DNA from: Mameliella sp. MMSF_3455
GTDB taxonomy: Bacteria; Pseudomonadota; Alphaproteobacteria; Rhodobacterales; Rhodobacteraceae
Reading direction: 5' to 3'
NCBI RefSeq assembly: GCF_030733205.1
Contig: NZ_JASHJL010000002.1
Span: 1-64,000 of the forward strand
Length of the DNA stretch: 64,000 nt
The notes beneath the pieces are model-generated. The model was given only the letters and a program-made list of their open reading frames with translations, was not told the origin of the DNA and searched no databases. Of this stretch, positions 33,876-44,392 are shown piece by piece. The first letter of the stretch is position 1, and every line of letters begins with the position of its first letter. A program made the position numbers and the translations under genes.

Positions 33876-34835
33876 TCAGTTGCGTCCTGCAGCCATCACA
33901 CAAAGCAGTTCGAACATGATCGACACGCCCAGGAAGGCGGTTCCGCCGGCCTGATCGAAGGGCGGAGAGACCTCGACCAGGTCGGCGCCAACGATGTCCA
34001 GCCCTTCCAGTTCGCGACAGACCTGCAGCGCCTGGTAGCTGTTCGGCCCGCCCACCTCCGGTGTGCCGGTGCCGGGCGCAAATGTCGGATCGACAAAGTC
34101 GATATCATAGCTGACGTAACACGGCGCGCTACCCACGGTGGCCCGCGCCTCTTCCATGACCTCGGCGACGCCCCGGGCAAAGAACTCCTCGATCGGGACG
34201 ATGCGGATGCCGTTGGCGGCGGCGAAATCCCGATCCTCGGTGTCGTACATCGTGCCCCGGATGCCGATCTGGATCACCCGTTTCGGGTCCAGCAACCCCT
34301 CTTCGACCGCGCGGCGGAAGGGCGTTCCGTGCGTGTACATCGTGCCACCGAAATAGCTGTGGAACAGATCCGTGTGGCTGTCGAAATGCACCATGCCCAG
34401 CGGCCCGTCCTTGGCCAGCGCGCGCAGGACCGGCAGCGAGGTCAGGTGATCGCCGCCCGCCGTTAGAGGCCGGATGCCTGCCTGCCGCAGCTGCGCATAA
34501 AAAGCCGTGATCCGCGCCATGCTGTCGGGGATATCCGCCGGGTTCGGCCCGACATCGCCAAGATCGGCGCAATTGGCCACCTCGAACGGGCGCATCCCGT
34601 TCGCCGCGTGCTGGGCGCGGATCATGGTCGAGGCATCGCGCAACTGGCGCGGGCCGTGACGCGGACCGGGGCGGTTGGTGGTGCCGCTGTCCCAGGGCAC
34701 GCCGACAAGGCCGATCTGAACGTCCTTAAACCTTGGATGGTCCGGCGTCAGGTGGGGCAGGCGCATGAAGGTGGGAACACCGGCAAAACGCGGCAGGTCG
34801 AAACCGGAGACGGGGTGAAAGAACGGGTCGGACAT
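33876..34835 (-). CDS. speB: Agmatinase / ureohydrolase family
   Basis: This 319-residue enzyme of the arginase/agmatinase family has the three Mn-binding motifs GGDHLTSLP, HFDSHTDLF and SYDIDFVDPTFAPGTGTPE. It probably hydrolyses agmatine to putrescine and urea. Related guanidine compounds (guanidinobutyrate, guanidinopropionate) are possible, since the family is hard to separate by motif. It is co-directional with the NlpC/P60 gene, with a degraded family A repeat in the 85-base gap between them. Confidence 0.88.
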   Translation of the reverse strand: MSDPFFHPVSGFDLPRFAGVPTFMRLPHLTPDHPRFKDVQIGLVGVPWDSGTTNRPGPRHGPRQLRDASTMIRAQHAANGMRPFEVANCADLGDVGPNPADIPDSMARITAFYAQLRQAGIRPLTAGGDHLTSLPVLRALAKDGPLGMVHFDSHTDLFHSYFGGTMYTHGTPFRRAVEEGLLDPKRVIQIGIRGTMYDTEDRDFAAANGIRIVPIEEFFARGVAEVMEEARATVGSAPCYVSYDIDFVDPTFAPGTGTPEVGGPNSYQALQVCRELEGLDIVGADLVEVSPPFDQAGGTAFLGVSIMFELLCVMAAGRN

Positions 34836-34863
34836 TGCAGGCTCCAGTCGTTGCGGCGGCGAC

Positions 34864-34910
34864 GGGCCAGCCCCTCGCCCTCCACGGGGTATTGTTCACC
34901 GAGAAGAAGA
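34864..34910. repeat. Dispersed repeat, family A, degraded copy 2
   Basis: GGGCCAGCCCCTC, a GGGGTATTGTTCACC segment and GAGAAGAAG line up in order with the copy at 55178-55230 (GGGGCCAGCCCCC, GGAGTATTTTTACA, GAGAAGAAG). The hairpin arm is partly lost. Confidence 0.45.
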
Positions 34911-34920
34911 CAGGAGGCGG

Positions 34921-35777
34921 TCAGTTGGTCAAGCGGGCGTGACGGGTGACAGGACCATCGCCCTGGTGCTGGATGCGAGAGATGGCCGCTGTGATGGGTT
35001 CGTAGGCGACGGCCATGTGAAAGGCATTGGCGTGGACCAGCCTGTCACGATCCGCGACCCAGGCCACATGGCCTTTCCAGAACATCAGGTCGCCGCGTTC
35101 AGGAGGAGTGGCGGAGGGCAGGGCGCGGCCCAGCGCCTCTTGCATGTCGCTGTCCCCGGGACAATCGATGCCGCAGGCGTGCAGCGCGATCTGGACGAGG
35201 CCCGAGCAGTCGATGCCATCGCTGCTGTTGCCCCCCCAGAGGTAGGGCGAGCCCACCAGCCGTTCGGCCACCGCGACGGGATCGGTTTCGGACCTCTCCA
35301 CCGGCGCCAGATGCTGGACCGGCACAAAGAGGTCCTCCGACAGCGGTCCGCGCGACCAGGCGACGCGCGCCCAACCGTCCTGCTCTTCGGTCACTGCAAG
35401 GCGCGCGCCCAGAGACAGCGGCGTGATCGTGCCCATCGTCTTCAAGCCTGGGCTGGACTTGCCATAGCTACGCGCGGCGATCACCCGGTGGGTCGGCGCC
35501 ACGGACGGTGCGCCGGCCAGGTTCATCGGGTCGATCCAGCCGACATATCCATCCTTCTCGGCAAAGCCGAAGGCCCAACTCTCGTGCAGTTCCAGCACCC
35601 GGAACAGGTCGCCGCGCAGAAGCTGCCTGTCCCGCGCTCCGCCAATCCCTGCCAAGAGGTCGGCGACGGGCGTGGTGACCGTTTGCACTTCACCCTCGAC
35701 AAAACGCGGGGCCTCGACTTGCCCCTGCAGCGAGACATGGGCCACCCGGCCATTGCAGGGTGTCAGCCGGCGGTCCA

Positions 35778-35778
<1 letters not shown>
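34921..35778 (-). CDS. NlpC/P60-family cysteine peptidase with SH3-like domains
   Basis: This 285-residue protein carries bacterial SH3-type repeats in its first 150 residues. The C-terminal NlpC/P60 domain (about 168-260) has the catalytic Cys in SSDGIDCSGLVQIAL and a His in WKGHVAWVADRDRLVHAN. The family cleaves gamma-D-Glu-DAP-type peptide links in cell-wall peptides. No signal peptide is seen, so it may act on recycled muropeptides in the cytoplasm. Its start shares one base with the aminopeptidase stop (TGATG), which supports a joint role in peptide recycling. Confidence 0.86.
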
Positions 35779-37169
<1,391 letters not shown>

Positions 37170-37252
37170 GCAGGCTCCTGTAGAAAGATGCCGCCAGCCT
37201 ATTGCCTGCGCCGTCCGCCGCAAGCGGATTTCACGCCACGGGATCGTCCCGT

Positions 37253-37633
37253 TCAGACGGTGAACTCGTTGAGATCCCAGAGTTCGGTCAACGAACGTTC
37301 GCCCACCCGCGCCAGCCGGGCCAATGTCGCCGCCTCGGCCACCGCGTCGCCCAGTTCGATACAGGCCATGACGTCATGGGCCACCTCGCTCAGCGAGCAC
37401 AGGCCGATCTGGTCGGCGATCGCCGCCAGGGCGCGCAGCCCCTTGTGCATGTCCTCGCGCGGCCCTTTCACGGCCTGTGTCTGGATATGGCACATGCGCT
37501 GCGCCAATTCCTCCATCGCACGGCAAACCACGTCCTCGGCCGCCGGTCTGCCAAGATCCGTACACAGCGTTTCGATCTGTGCCGGATCAACGGCGGGCCG
37601 TTCTGCCGGTGCCAGATAGGTAACCTCTTTCAC
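37253..37633 (-). CDS. Unknown helical protein (126 aa)
   Basis: I cannot name this family. It is soluble and almost all helical, with several heptad-like stretches (EELAQRMCHIQTQAVKG, LSEVAHDVMACIELGDAVAE). The four-helix appearance resembles an Hpt or PhoU-like bundle, but no diagnostic phosphorylatable histidine motif stands out. It is divergent from carbonic anhydrase. Confidence 0.6.
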   Translation of the reverse strand: MKEVTYLAPAERPAVDPAQIETLCTDLGRPAAEDVVCRAMEELAQRMCHIQTQAVKGPREDMHKGLRALAAIADQIGLCSLSEVAHDVMACIELGDAVAEAATLARLARVGERSLTELWDLNEFTV

Positions 37634-37779
37634 ATCTCACCCCATTCAAGTGCCCCACGCAGGCGGCAACATGCCCGCAGCGGGGTTCTCAAAAGGTTAT
37701 TCCAGAGATGTGTTTTCGCTCGAATTTCCGCTGAATTCATCGTAGTTGAACTGGACCAATGCGACGACCGGAGGATTTC

Positions 37780-38421
37780 ATGGAATTCGCACGCCCCCTG
37801 CCAGGATTTCTTCTGCAGCGTTATCATGGCTGGAAGGCCACTACGCATGCGGAAAACAGCGCGTGGTACCGCCGACTTGCCGATGAGGGCCAGCGGCCGC
37901 GGGCGATGGTGATTTCCTGCTGCGATTCGCGTGTCCATGTGACGTCGATCTTCGGCGCGGATCAGGGTGAGTTCTTCATTCACCGCAATATCGCCAACCT
38001 GGTGCCCGTTTACGAACCCGACGGCCAGCACCACGGCACCTCGGCGGCGGTGGAATACGCGGTCACGGCGCTGAAGGTCGCGCATCTGATCGTTTTGGGC
38101 CATTCCAACTGTGGCGGCGTGCAGGGCTGCCTGGACATGTGCGAGGGGCGCGCCCCCGAGCTGGAAGAAACCGGCAGCTTCGTCGGCCGCTGGATGGACA
38201 TCCTGCGGCCTGGCTACGAGGCCGTCAAAGGCGATGCGGACATGCCCCACGCCCTCGAACGCGAAGCCGTCTCCGTATCGCTGCGCAACCTGATGACCTT
38301 CCCTTTCGTGCGCGAAGCCGTCGAGGCAGGCAAGCTGGGCCTGCACGGCCTATGGGTCGATATCGGCAGTGGCGAGTTGAAGAACCTGGACGGCCAGTCC
38401 GGTCAATTCGTTCCGGTCTGA
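37780..38421 (+). CDS. Beta-class carbonic anhydrase
   Basis: This 213-residue zinc enzyme interconverts CO2 and bicarbonate. Zinc ligands are Cys47, His108 and Cys111 (SCCDSRV and LGHSNCGG), with the Asp49-Arg51 dyad. The plant-like RNIANLVPVY region is present. ATG 37780 follows GGAGG at correct spacing; an upstream ATG at 37759 is less likely. A terminator follows. Confidence 0.95.
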   Translation: MEFARPLPGFLLQRYHGWKATTHAENSAWYRRLADEGQRPRAMVISCCDSRVHVTSIFGADQGEFFIHRNIANLVPVYEPDGQHHGTSAAVEYAVTALKVAHLIVLGHSNCGGVQGCLDMCEGRAPELEETGSFVGRWMDILRPGYEAVKGDADMPHALEREAVSVSLRNLMTFPFVREAVEAGKLGLHGLWVDIGSGELKNLDGQSGQFVPV

Positions 38422-38447
38422 CCCCATCCCGGGAAACTCTGGCTCAT

Positions 38448-38478
38448 GACCCGGCTGCACACCGCGTCCGGGTCTTTT
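38448..38478 (+). terminator. Terminator for carbonic anhydrase gene
   Basis: GACCCGG (38448-38454) and CCGGGTC (38468-38474) form a 7-bp stem with a 13-base loop, followed by TTTT. Confidence 0.65.
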
Positions 38479-38492
38479 CGTTTCCGCAGACC

Positions 38493-38861
38493 TCAGGTGC
38501 GGGCGGTCCGCGCCGCGACGCGGGGCAGGTCCAACTCTCCGGTGTCTCCGGTGCGATGCGCTCGCACGCAGGGCCGTCCCATCCGGGCCGCAAGCTTGGC
38601 CAGCGGCACACCCAAGTCGGAGCCGGTGCACAACCCCTCGCCCGCGTCGTTCAGGATGACCATGTGACCCTGGCGAAAAGCCAGTCGAAAGCCCTTGCGC
38701 GAAAGCTGTTCCGAAAGGCCCTGCCAGCCCGAAGCCCGTTCGAAGATCGGTGTCAGGAACAATCGCAAGAGTGACAGCGCTTCGCTGTCCAGGGGCCTGG
38801 GCAGGCCAGGTCTGCGGGAAATAATCGGCCAACTGGCCTGGGGAATGGCAGTACGAAACAT
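38493..38861 (-). CDS. Unknown protein (122 aa)
   Basis: I do not recognise this protein. It begins MFRTAIPQASWPIISRRPGL and is rich in Arg and Leu, with no signal peptide or membrane helix. An LSEQLSRKGFRLAFRQGHMV segment is followed by an Arg/Ala tail. The start at 38861 has AAAGG upstream. A longer in-frame start at 38909 would lie on the promoter described separately. Confidence 0.6.
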   Translation of the reverse strand: MFRTAIPQASWPIISRRPGLPRPLDSEALSLLRLFLTPIFERASGWQGLSEQLSRKGFRLAFRQGHMVILNDAGEGLCTGSDLGVPLAKLAARMGRPCVRAHRTGDTGELDLPRVAARTART

Positions 38862-38880
38862 CCTTTCACTCCTTGGCGGT

Positions 38881-38909
38881 GATAAAATCGTGGCGTCGAA
38901 ATATGTCAA
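38881..38909 (-). promoter_or_regulatory. Sigma70-like promoter for the 122-aa gene
   Basis: On the minus strand TTGACA (38904-38909), a 17-base spacer and TTTATC (38881-38886) lie about 20 bases before ATG 38861. Confidence 0.5.
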
Positions 38910-39070
38910 CGGTTGGGCAAAAACGTACCTGAGTCAAGGATTTGCGCGCAACGCAAGCCACAAGATCAGCTCTGCGCACGCCAAGGTTGGATAGGGCAGA
39001 TACTGCAATAACCCTTTGCGTGCACCCGAAGCGATGCAGCGCCACAAGGGCCAACTCATCTGACATAAAA

Positions 39071-39095
39071 AAACCCGCGCAGACCGCGCGGGTTT
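39071..39095 (-). terminator. Strong terminator for asd
   Basis: AAACCCGCGC (39071-39080) and GCGCGGGTTT (39086-39095) form a 10-bp stem. On the minus strand a run of seven Ts follows. Confidence 0.93.
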
Positions 39096-39118
39096 TCAAT
39101 GTCCCCGTATCTCGAGAC

Positions 39119-40141
39119 TCAGCCTTTCTTCAGCGCCTTCTGGCCCAGCACCTCGGCAATCTGTACGGCGTTCAGCGCCGCACCCTTGCGCAGGTTGTCG
39201 CTGACGCACCACAGGTTCAGACCGTTTTCGATGGTCGAGTCCTGGCGGATACGGCTGATGAAGGTGGCAAAGTCGCCGACGCATTCGACCGGCGTGACGT
39301 AACCACCGTCCTCGCGCTTGTCGATCACCATGATGCCGGGCGCCTCGCGCAGGATGTCACGGGCCTCGTCCTCATCAAGGTAGTCCTCGAATTCCAGGTT
39401 GATCGACTCCGCGTGCCCGACAAAGACAGGGACCCGCACGCAGGTGGCCGTGACCTTGATCGACGGATCGACGATCTTCTTGGTCTCGGCGACCATCTTC
39501 CACTCTTCCTTGGTCGACCCGTCTTCCATGAAGACGTCGATATGCGGAATGACGTTGAAGGCGATCTGCTTCTGGAACTTCTTCGGCGCGACCTCGTCGG
39601 TGGGGTTGTAGACCGACTTGGTCTGGTCCCACAGCTCGTCCATGCCTTCCTTGCCGGCACCGGACACCGACTGGTAGGTCGAGACGACGACACGCTTGAT
39701 CTTGGCCCGGTCATGCAGCGGCTTGAGCGCCACGACCATCTGCGCGGTCGAACAATTCGGGTTCGCGATGATGTTCTTCTTGGTATAGCCCATCACGGCG
39801 TCGGCGTTCACCTCTGGCACGATCAGCGGCACGTCCGGGTCGTAGCGGTAGAGCGACGAGTTGTCGATCACGACGCAGCCCGCCGCAGCGGCCTTGGGCG
39901 CGAACTCCTTGGTCGGGCCCGACCCCACGGCAAACAGCGCCATGTCCCAGCCGGTGAAATCGAAGGTGGCAAGGTCCTGGGTCTTGAGGGTCGTGTCGCC
40001 AAAGCTCACCTCTGTGCCCATCGATTTTCGCGACGCAAGCACGGCAATCTCGTCGACGGGGAACGCCCGTTCGGCGAGGATGTTGAGCATCTCGCGGCCC
40101 ACGTTGCCCGTGGCGCCTACGACGACAATACGGTAGCCCAT
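39119..40141 (-). CDS. asd: Aspartate-semialdehyde dehydrogenase
   Basis: This 340-residue enzyme reduces aspartyl phosphate to aspartate semialdehyde for Lys/DAP, Thr and Met synthesis. The NADP motif GATGNVGREML starts at residue 9. The catalytic Cys130 is in ANPNCSTAQM, and the substrate-binding region is STYQSVSGAG. ATG 40141 is preceded by GGAGGG; longer upstream readings lack support. dapD and dapE further right act later in the same pathway. Confidence 0.96.
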   Translation of the reverse strand: MGYRIVVVGATGNVGREMLNILAERAFPVDEIAVLASRKSMGTEVSFGDTTLKTQDLATFDFTGWDMALFAVGSGPTKEFAPKAAAAGCVVIDNSSLYRYDPDVPLIVPEVNADAVMGYTKKNIIANPNCSTAQMVVALKPLHDRAKIKRVVVSTYQSVSGAGKEGMDELWDQTKSVYNPTDEVAPKKFQKQIAFNVIPHIDVFMEDGSTKEEWKMVAETKKIVDPSIKVTATCVRVPVFVGHAESINLEFEDYLDEDEARDILREAPGIMVIDKREDGGYVTPVECVGDFATFISRIRQDSTIENGLNLWCVSDNLRKGAALNAVQIAEVLGQKALKKG

Positions 40142-40505
40142 CTGGCCCTCCTCTGGATCTGCGCCACCGGACACAGGCGGAATGCCCCGCCGGCGGACTG
40201 GCGCGGTATGTATCGCAGGTGCAGCATGGGCGAAAGCCCCCATCGCCGTCACAAACGCTTCAGAACCGCGCAAAGGACCGCCTGAACCGTCGGAATGCGC
40301 CCAAAAATCCGGCACGCGGGACAGGAGATAATCCGCCGGTACTCGCAACTGCAGAAATAAGCAGCTTGCCTGATTGGTGTTCGGTAACCTATGAGTTAAG
40401 AAAACGGAGCACTCGTAACAGGCGAACCCACCCAAATTGACACACGTCTAAATGGATCGCCTCCGGGTATAAGCTTCACAGGCCATCAGCGAGGGACAGA
40501 GCTGA
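40142..40505. promoter_or_regulatory. 364-base divergent region between asd and the dehydratase gene
   Basis: No gene is supported here. The region is less GC-rich than average. TTGACA occurs at 40437-40442, but the only TATAAG nearby (40468) is 25 bases away, so no good promoter can be claimed. The dehydratase gene has GAGGGACAGAG before ATG 40506. Confidence 0.4.
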
Positions 40506-42374
40506 ATGTTCTACAAGATCGTGACGGCATTGTCCCGGGCGCAGAAACAGGCACTCTTCATCCTGATGGACGCGATCGTCGTCCCGCTTGCCTTGTTCGC
40601 GGCGCTTATCCTTTCCGCGTCCGTCACCCCCGACAGCACGACCGTCTCGGACCTCTTGCCGCTGGTGCTGATCCTCAATGTCACGGCGGTGGGCCTGGGC
40701 TGGTGGCTGGGACTGACGCGCATCACCCTCAACGCCTATGAAATGCGCGGCGTGATCCACACCGCGACCTACGCCGGCCTGCTGGCGGCGTTGGGCCTGG
40801 TCCTGAATGCGGCCATGGACGGCGGTCTGGCCCTGGGCACCTTTGTCATCTTCGGGCTGCTGCTCCTGGTCATGTCGGCCACCTGGCGGATCGCCCTGCG
40901 CCAGTTCACGCTGTATGTCTATCGTCACGGCAAGGACCGGATGCGGGTGCTGATCTACGGCGCAGGGCAGACCGGCCAGCAACTGGTCGCGGCGCTCCGC
41001 CACGACGAAGCGATCCTGCCGGTTGCCTTCGTCGACGACAACCCGACCCTGCAAAGCCTCATGGTCTCGGGTCTCCGCGTGCATGCCCCTTCCAGCCTCA
41101 AGAAACTGGTGCTGGACAAGGACATCGACCGGGTCGTCCTGGCCATGCCGTCGATCAGCCAGCCCGCGCTGGCCCGCATCGCACATAAACTGCGCCATAT
41201 CGGCTGCGAGGTGCACGCCCTGCCCTCGTTTGCCGCGATGGTCGGCGAGGGCGAGATCCGCAAGCAGGTCAGCCCCGTCTCGATCCAGGACCTGCTGGGG
41301 CGCAACCGACTGGAAAGCGAATTGCCAGGCGTCAGCCATGTCTATTCCGGCCGCCGCATTCTGGTTTCCGGTGCCGGCGGCTCCATCGGGTCCGAACTCT
41401 GCCGCCAGCTGATCGCCTGCAAACCGGCCTGCGTCGTGCTGGTCGATCACTCGGAACTGGCGCTCTACAACATCGACAAGGAACTGCGCGACATCGGCGA
41501 CGGGCTGCACATCGTGCCCGTTCTGGCCTCTGTGCTGGACGAACAGCTGATGCGCGACGTCCTGATCGAACATGACATCGACGTTGTCCTGCACGCTGCC
41601 GCCTACAAGCACCTGCCACTGGTCGAACGCAACGTCATGACGGGCCTGCGCAACAACGTCCTGGGCACCAAGGTGCTGGCAGAGGCCTCTCGTGCTGCCG
41701 GGGTCGACCGGTTCATCCTGGTCTCGACCGACAAGGCGGTGCGCCCGACAAACGTCATGGGCGCCTCCAAGCGCCTGGCCGAACTTGTCATCCAGGATCT
41801 GGCCGCGCGCACCCCAGGTACCCGTTTCTCGATGGTACGCTTTGGGAACGTTCTGGGGTCATCCGGGTCGGTCATCCCCCTTTTCGAGGAACAGATCGCC
41901 CGCGGCGGCCCCGTGACCCTGACCGATCCGCAGGTGACGCGCTTTTTCATGACGATCTCCGAGGCGGCGCGCCTCGTCCTGCTGGCCGGGTCCTTTGCAC
42001 GTGGCGGCGACGTCTTCGTTCTGGACATGGGAGATCCGGTCCCGATCCGTAAACTGGCCCGCCAGATGATCGAGGGCGCGGGCTTCTCGGTCCGTGACGA
42101 CGACAATCCGGCCGGCGACATCGAAATCAAGATCACCGGCCTGCGCCCGGGTGAGAAACTGCACGAAGAGCTGCTGATCTCGCCCGACATGCTGACCACG
42201 CCGCACACCAAGATCCTGCGCGCGCAGGAGAGCTTCCTCTCGGAGTTCGAAATGGCCACCGTGCTCAAGGATCTGCGCCAGGCGATCGAATCCCAAGACG
42301 AAAACGCCGCACGCGCCGTCATCCTGCGCTGGGTGGAAAAGGCGGACCTGGACGAAGCCGCACAGTCGGTTTGA
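40506..42374 (+). CDS. Membrane-bound UDP-sugar 4,6-dehydratase (WbpM/CapD type)
   Basis: This 622-residue protein has four N-terminal membrane helices (about 15-125). A first Rossmann fold begins at VLIYGAGQTGQQL, and a catalytic SDR domain begins at VSGAGGSIGSELC, near residue 285. The active site has the non-classical Asp-Lys and Met-x3-Lys layout (STDKAVRPTNVMGASKR) of UDP-GlcNAc C6-dehydratases. It makes a keto-sugar for O-antigen, capsule or exopolysaccharide. No other polysaccharide genes are adjacent. Confidence 0.92.
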   Translation: MFYKIVTALSRAQKQALFILMDAIVVPLALFAALILSASVTPDSTTVSDLLPLVLILNVTAVGLGWWLGLTRITLNAYEMRGVIHTATYAGLLAALGLVLNAAMDGGLALGTFVIFGLLLLVMSATWRIALRQFTLYVYRHGKDRMRVLIYGAGQTGQQLVAALRHDEAILPVAFVDDNPTLQSLMVSGLRVHAPSSLKKLVLDKDIDRVVLAMPSISQPALARIAHKLRHIGCEVHALPSFAAMVGEGEIRKQVSPVSIQDLLGRNRLESELPGVSHVYSGRRILVSGAGGSIGSELCRQLIACKPACVVLVDHSELALYNIDKELRDIGDGLHIVPVLASVLDEQLMRDVLIEHDIDVVLHAAAYKHLPLVERNVMTGLRNNVLGTKVLAEASRAAGVDRFILVSTDKAVRPTNVMGASKRLAELVIQDLAARTPGTRFSMVRFGNVLGSSGSVIPLFEEQIARGGPVTLTDPQVTRFFMTISEAARLVLLAGSFARGGDVFVLDMGDPVPIRKLARQMIEGAGFSVRDDDNPAGDIEIKITGLRPGEKLHEELLISPDMLTTPHTKILRAQESFLSEFEMATVLKDLRQAIESQDENAARAVILRWVEKADLDEAAQSV

Positions 42375-42416
42375 CCCGTCCGGAGCGGACCGTCAGGCCC
42401 GCCCCGTCCGCATTCG

Positions 42417-43259
42417 TCAGCGGTCCGGAATGTCCGTCCGCGCGTCCAGCGGCCCCCAGGTTTCGATGATCTCCATCGCCTCGGTCGCATTCTCGACATA
42501 GCGGAACAGGTCCAGGTCTTCGTGGCTGATCGTGCCCGCATCGGCCAGAGCATCCCAGTTGATGATCCGCTCCCAGAACTCGCGCCCGAACAGCAGCATC
42601 GGCACCCGCTGCATCCGACCCGTCTGGATCAGGGTCAGCGTCTCGAACAGTTCGTCCAGCGTGCCGAAGCCGCCGGGAAAGACGCAAATCGCCTTGGCCC
42701 GCATCAGGAAATGCATCTTGCGGATGGCGAAGTAGTGAAAGTTGAAGGCCAGTTCCGGCGTCACATAGGCATTTGGCGCCTGTTCATGCGGCAGCACGAT
42801 GTTCAGGCCGACGGACACGCCGCCCTCTTCATGGGCGCCGAGGTTGCCTGCCTCCATCACGCCCGGGCCACCGCCGGTGCAGACGACATATTCGCGGTTG
42901 CCGGTCTCCTTGGACTTGCGCGTCATCAGCCGGGCAAACTCGCGCGCCTCGTCGTAAAAGCGGGACAGGTCGGCCAGTGTCTGCGTCCGCGCCTTGTCCT
43001 TGTCGGCGGGCGCGGGAATGCGTGCGCCACCGAACAGCACCACGGTCGAGTCGATCTGGTACTGGTCCATCAGCATCTCGAACTTCAGCAGTTCCAGTTG
43101 CAGACGCACCGGGCGCAATTCCTCCTGCCCCATGAAATCCACGTCCGCAAAGGCCAGCCGATAGCTGGGCGATTGCGTCTGTGGGGTCTGCGGAACGTGC
43201 TCGGCCGTGCTGCGGTCGAGGTTGGCGTCGCGCAGCGGGCTGCGGCGGTCTTCTTTCAT
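42417..43259 (-). CDS. LOG-family nucleotide 5'-monophosphate phosphoribohydrolase
   Basis: This 280-residue Rossmann-like protein has the LOG signatures GGGPGVMEAGN and PGGFGTLDELFETLT. Family members release the base from nucleoside monophosphates (cytokinin-activating or PpnN-like); the substrate here is open. About 80 N-terminal residues precede the usual TIGR00730 core. Start 43259 has AGGAG upstream. It is divergent from the next gene. Confidence 0.87.
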   Translation of the reverse strand: MKEDRRSPLRDANLDRSTAEHVPQTPQTQSPSYRLAFADVDFMGQEELRPVRLQLELLKFEMLMDQYQIDSTVVLFGGARIPAPADKDKARTQTLADLSRFYDEAREFARLMTRKSKETGNREYVVCTGGGPGVMEAGNLGAHEEGGVSVGLNIVLPHEQAPNAYVTPELAFNFHYFAIRKMHFLMRAKAICVFPGGFGTLDELFETLTLIQTGRMQRVPMLLFGREFWERIINWDALADAGTISHEDLDLFRYVENATEAMEIIETWGPLDARTDIPDR

Positions 43260-43369
43260 GTCGCGGCTCCTTGTTCGCCTCTTCTCAGAACTATAGCCTG
43301 CCGGTCCGAAGCGCCAGTTGCCGCGTGCCCTCGCGGCCCGGCAGCGCCCACTGCCGGAGGAGACCGCAC

Positions 43370-44287
43370 ATGGACTGGACATCGGAAATCGAAAGCGCCG
43401 CCGGCAGGATCGCAGGCTACACGGTCCGCACCCCGGTCATGCACAGCGACGCCCTGTGGGACCGCGACATTGGCCTGAAACTGGAACAATGCCAGCACAC
43501 CGGCAGTTTCAAGGCGCGCGGCGCCTTCAACACCCTGCGCGCCTCGGATGTGCCACCGGGCGGCGTCGTCGCGGCCTCGGGGGGCAATCACGGCGCGGCA
43601 GTCGCCTTTGCCGCGCAAAGGCTGGGCCACCGGGCGCGCATCTTCGTCCCCGAAATCGCGGGCCCGGCCAAGATCGCCCTGATCGAACGCACCGGGGCCG
43701 AGTTGACCGTGGTGCCCGGTGAATACGCCGACGCGCTGGACATGGCCCGCCGCTACGAAGAGGAACAGGGGGCCATGCAGATCCACGCCTATGACGCGCC
43801 GCTGACCGTGGCGGGACAAGGCACCCTGTTGCGCGAATGGGAGGCGCAGGGACTGGAGGCCGACACGGTTCTGATCGCCGTCGGCGGTGGCGGCCTGATC
43901 GCGGGCGCGCTGGCCTGGGCACAAGGCGCCCGCAAGATCGTTGCCGTCGAACCCGTCCCCTGCAATGCGCTGGAGGCCGCACGGGCGGCAGGCAAACCGG
44001 TGGACGTGGCGGTATCCGGTGTCGCGGCCAACGCGCTGGGGGCGCGGCGCATCGGCGACATCTGTTTCGACCTTGCACAGCAATTCGACACGCCGGTCAT
44101 CACCGTTCCCGATGCCGCGATCCTCGACGCGCAGCGCGCGCTCTGGCAGGCCCACCGCCTGCTGGTGGAACCGGCCGGCGCCACCGCGCTTGCCGCCCTG
44201 CGCTGCGGGGCCTATGCGCCGGAACCGGATGAGCGCGTGGCGGTGCTGGTCTGCGGCGGCAACATCTCCCCCGACCCGCTGGGCTGA
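43370..44287 (+). CDS. PLP-dependent threonine/serine dehydratase-like enzyme
   Basis: This 305-residue protein is of fold type II. The Schiff-base Lys48 is in TGSFKARGA, and the phosphate loop is GGGGLIAGAL, near residue 170. There is no C-terminal regulatory ACT-like domain, so it is of the catabolic or racemase-like short type. Deaminase or serine racemase activity is possible. GGAGGAG precedes ATG 43370. Confidence 0.87.
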   Translation: MDWTSEIESAAGRIAGYTVRTPVMHSDALWDRDIGLKLEQCQHTGSFKARGAFNTLRASDVPPGGVVAASGGNHGAAVAFAAQRLGHRARIFVPEIAGPAKIALIERTGAELTVVPGEYADALDMARRYEEEQGAMQIHAYDAPLTVAGQGTLLREWEAQGLEADTVLIAVGGGGLIAGALAWAQGARKIVAVEPVPCNALEAARAAGKPVDVAVSGVAANALGARRIGDICFDLAQQFDTPVITVPDAAILDAQRALWQAHRLLVEPAGATALAALRCGAYAPEPDERVAVLVCGGNISPDPLG

Positions 44288-44392
44288 CGGCGCTCCGCCC
44301 CTCCCTGCCCTTGCGGCAGCGGTTAGGATTGTCCCACCCGGGCAAGGCCGCTATAGGGCTTCGGAACGATATTTCCGTGGGGAGAGGACCGC

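Noticed and set aside
40437-40473. TTGACA plus TATAAG as the dehydratase promoter
   Set aside because: The 25-base spacing is too long for a sigma70 promoter.
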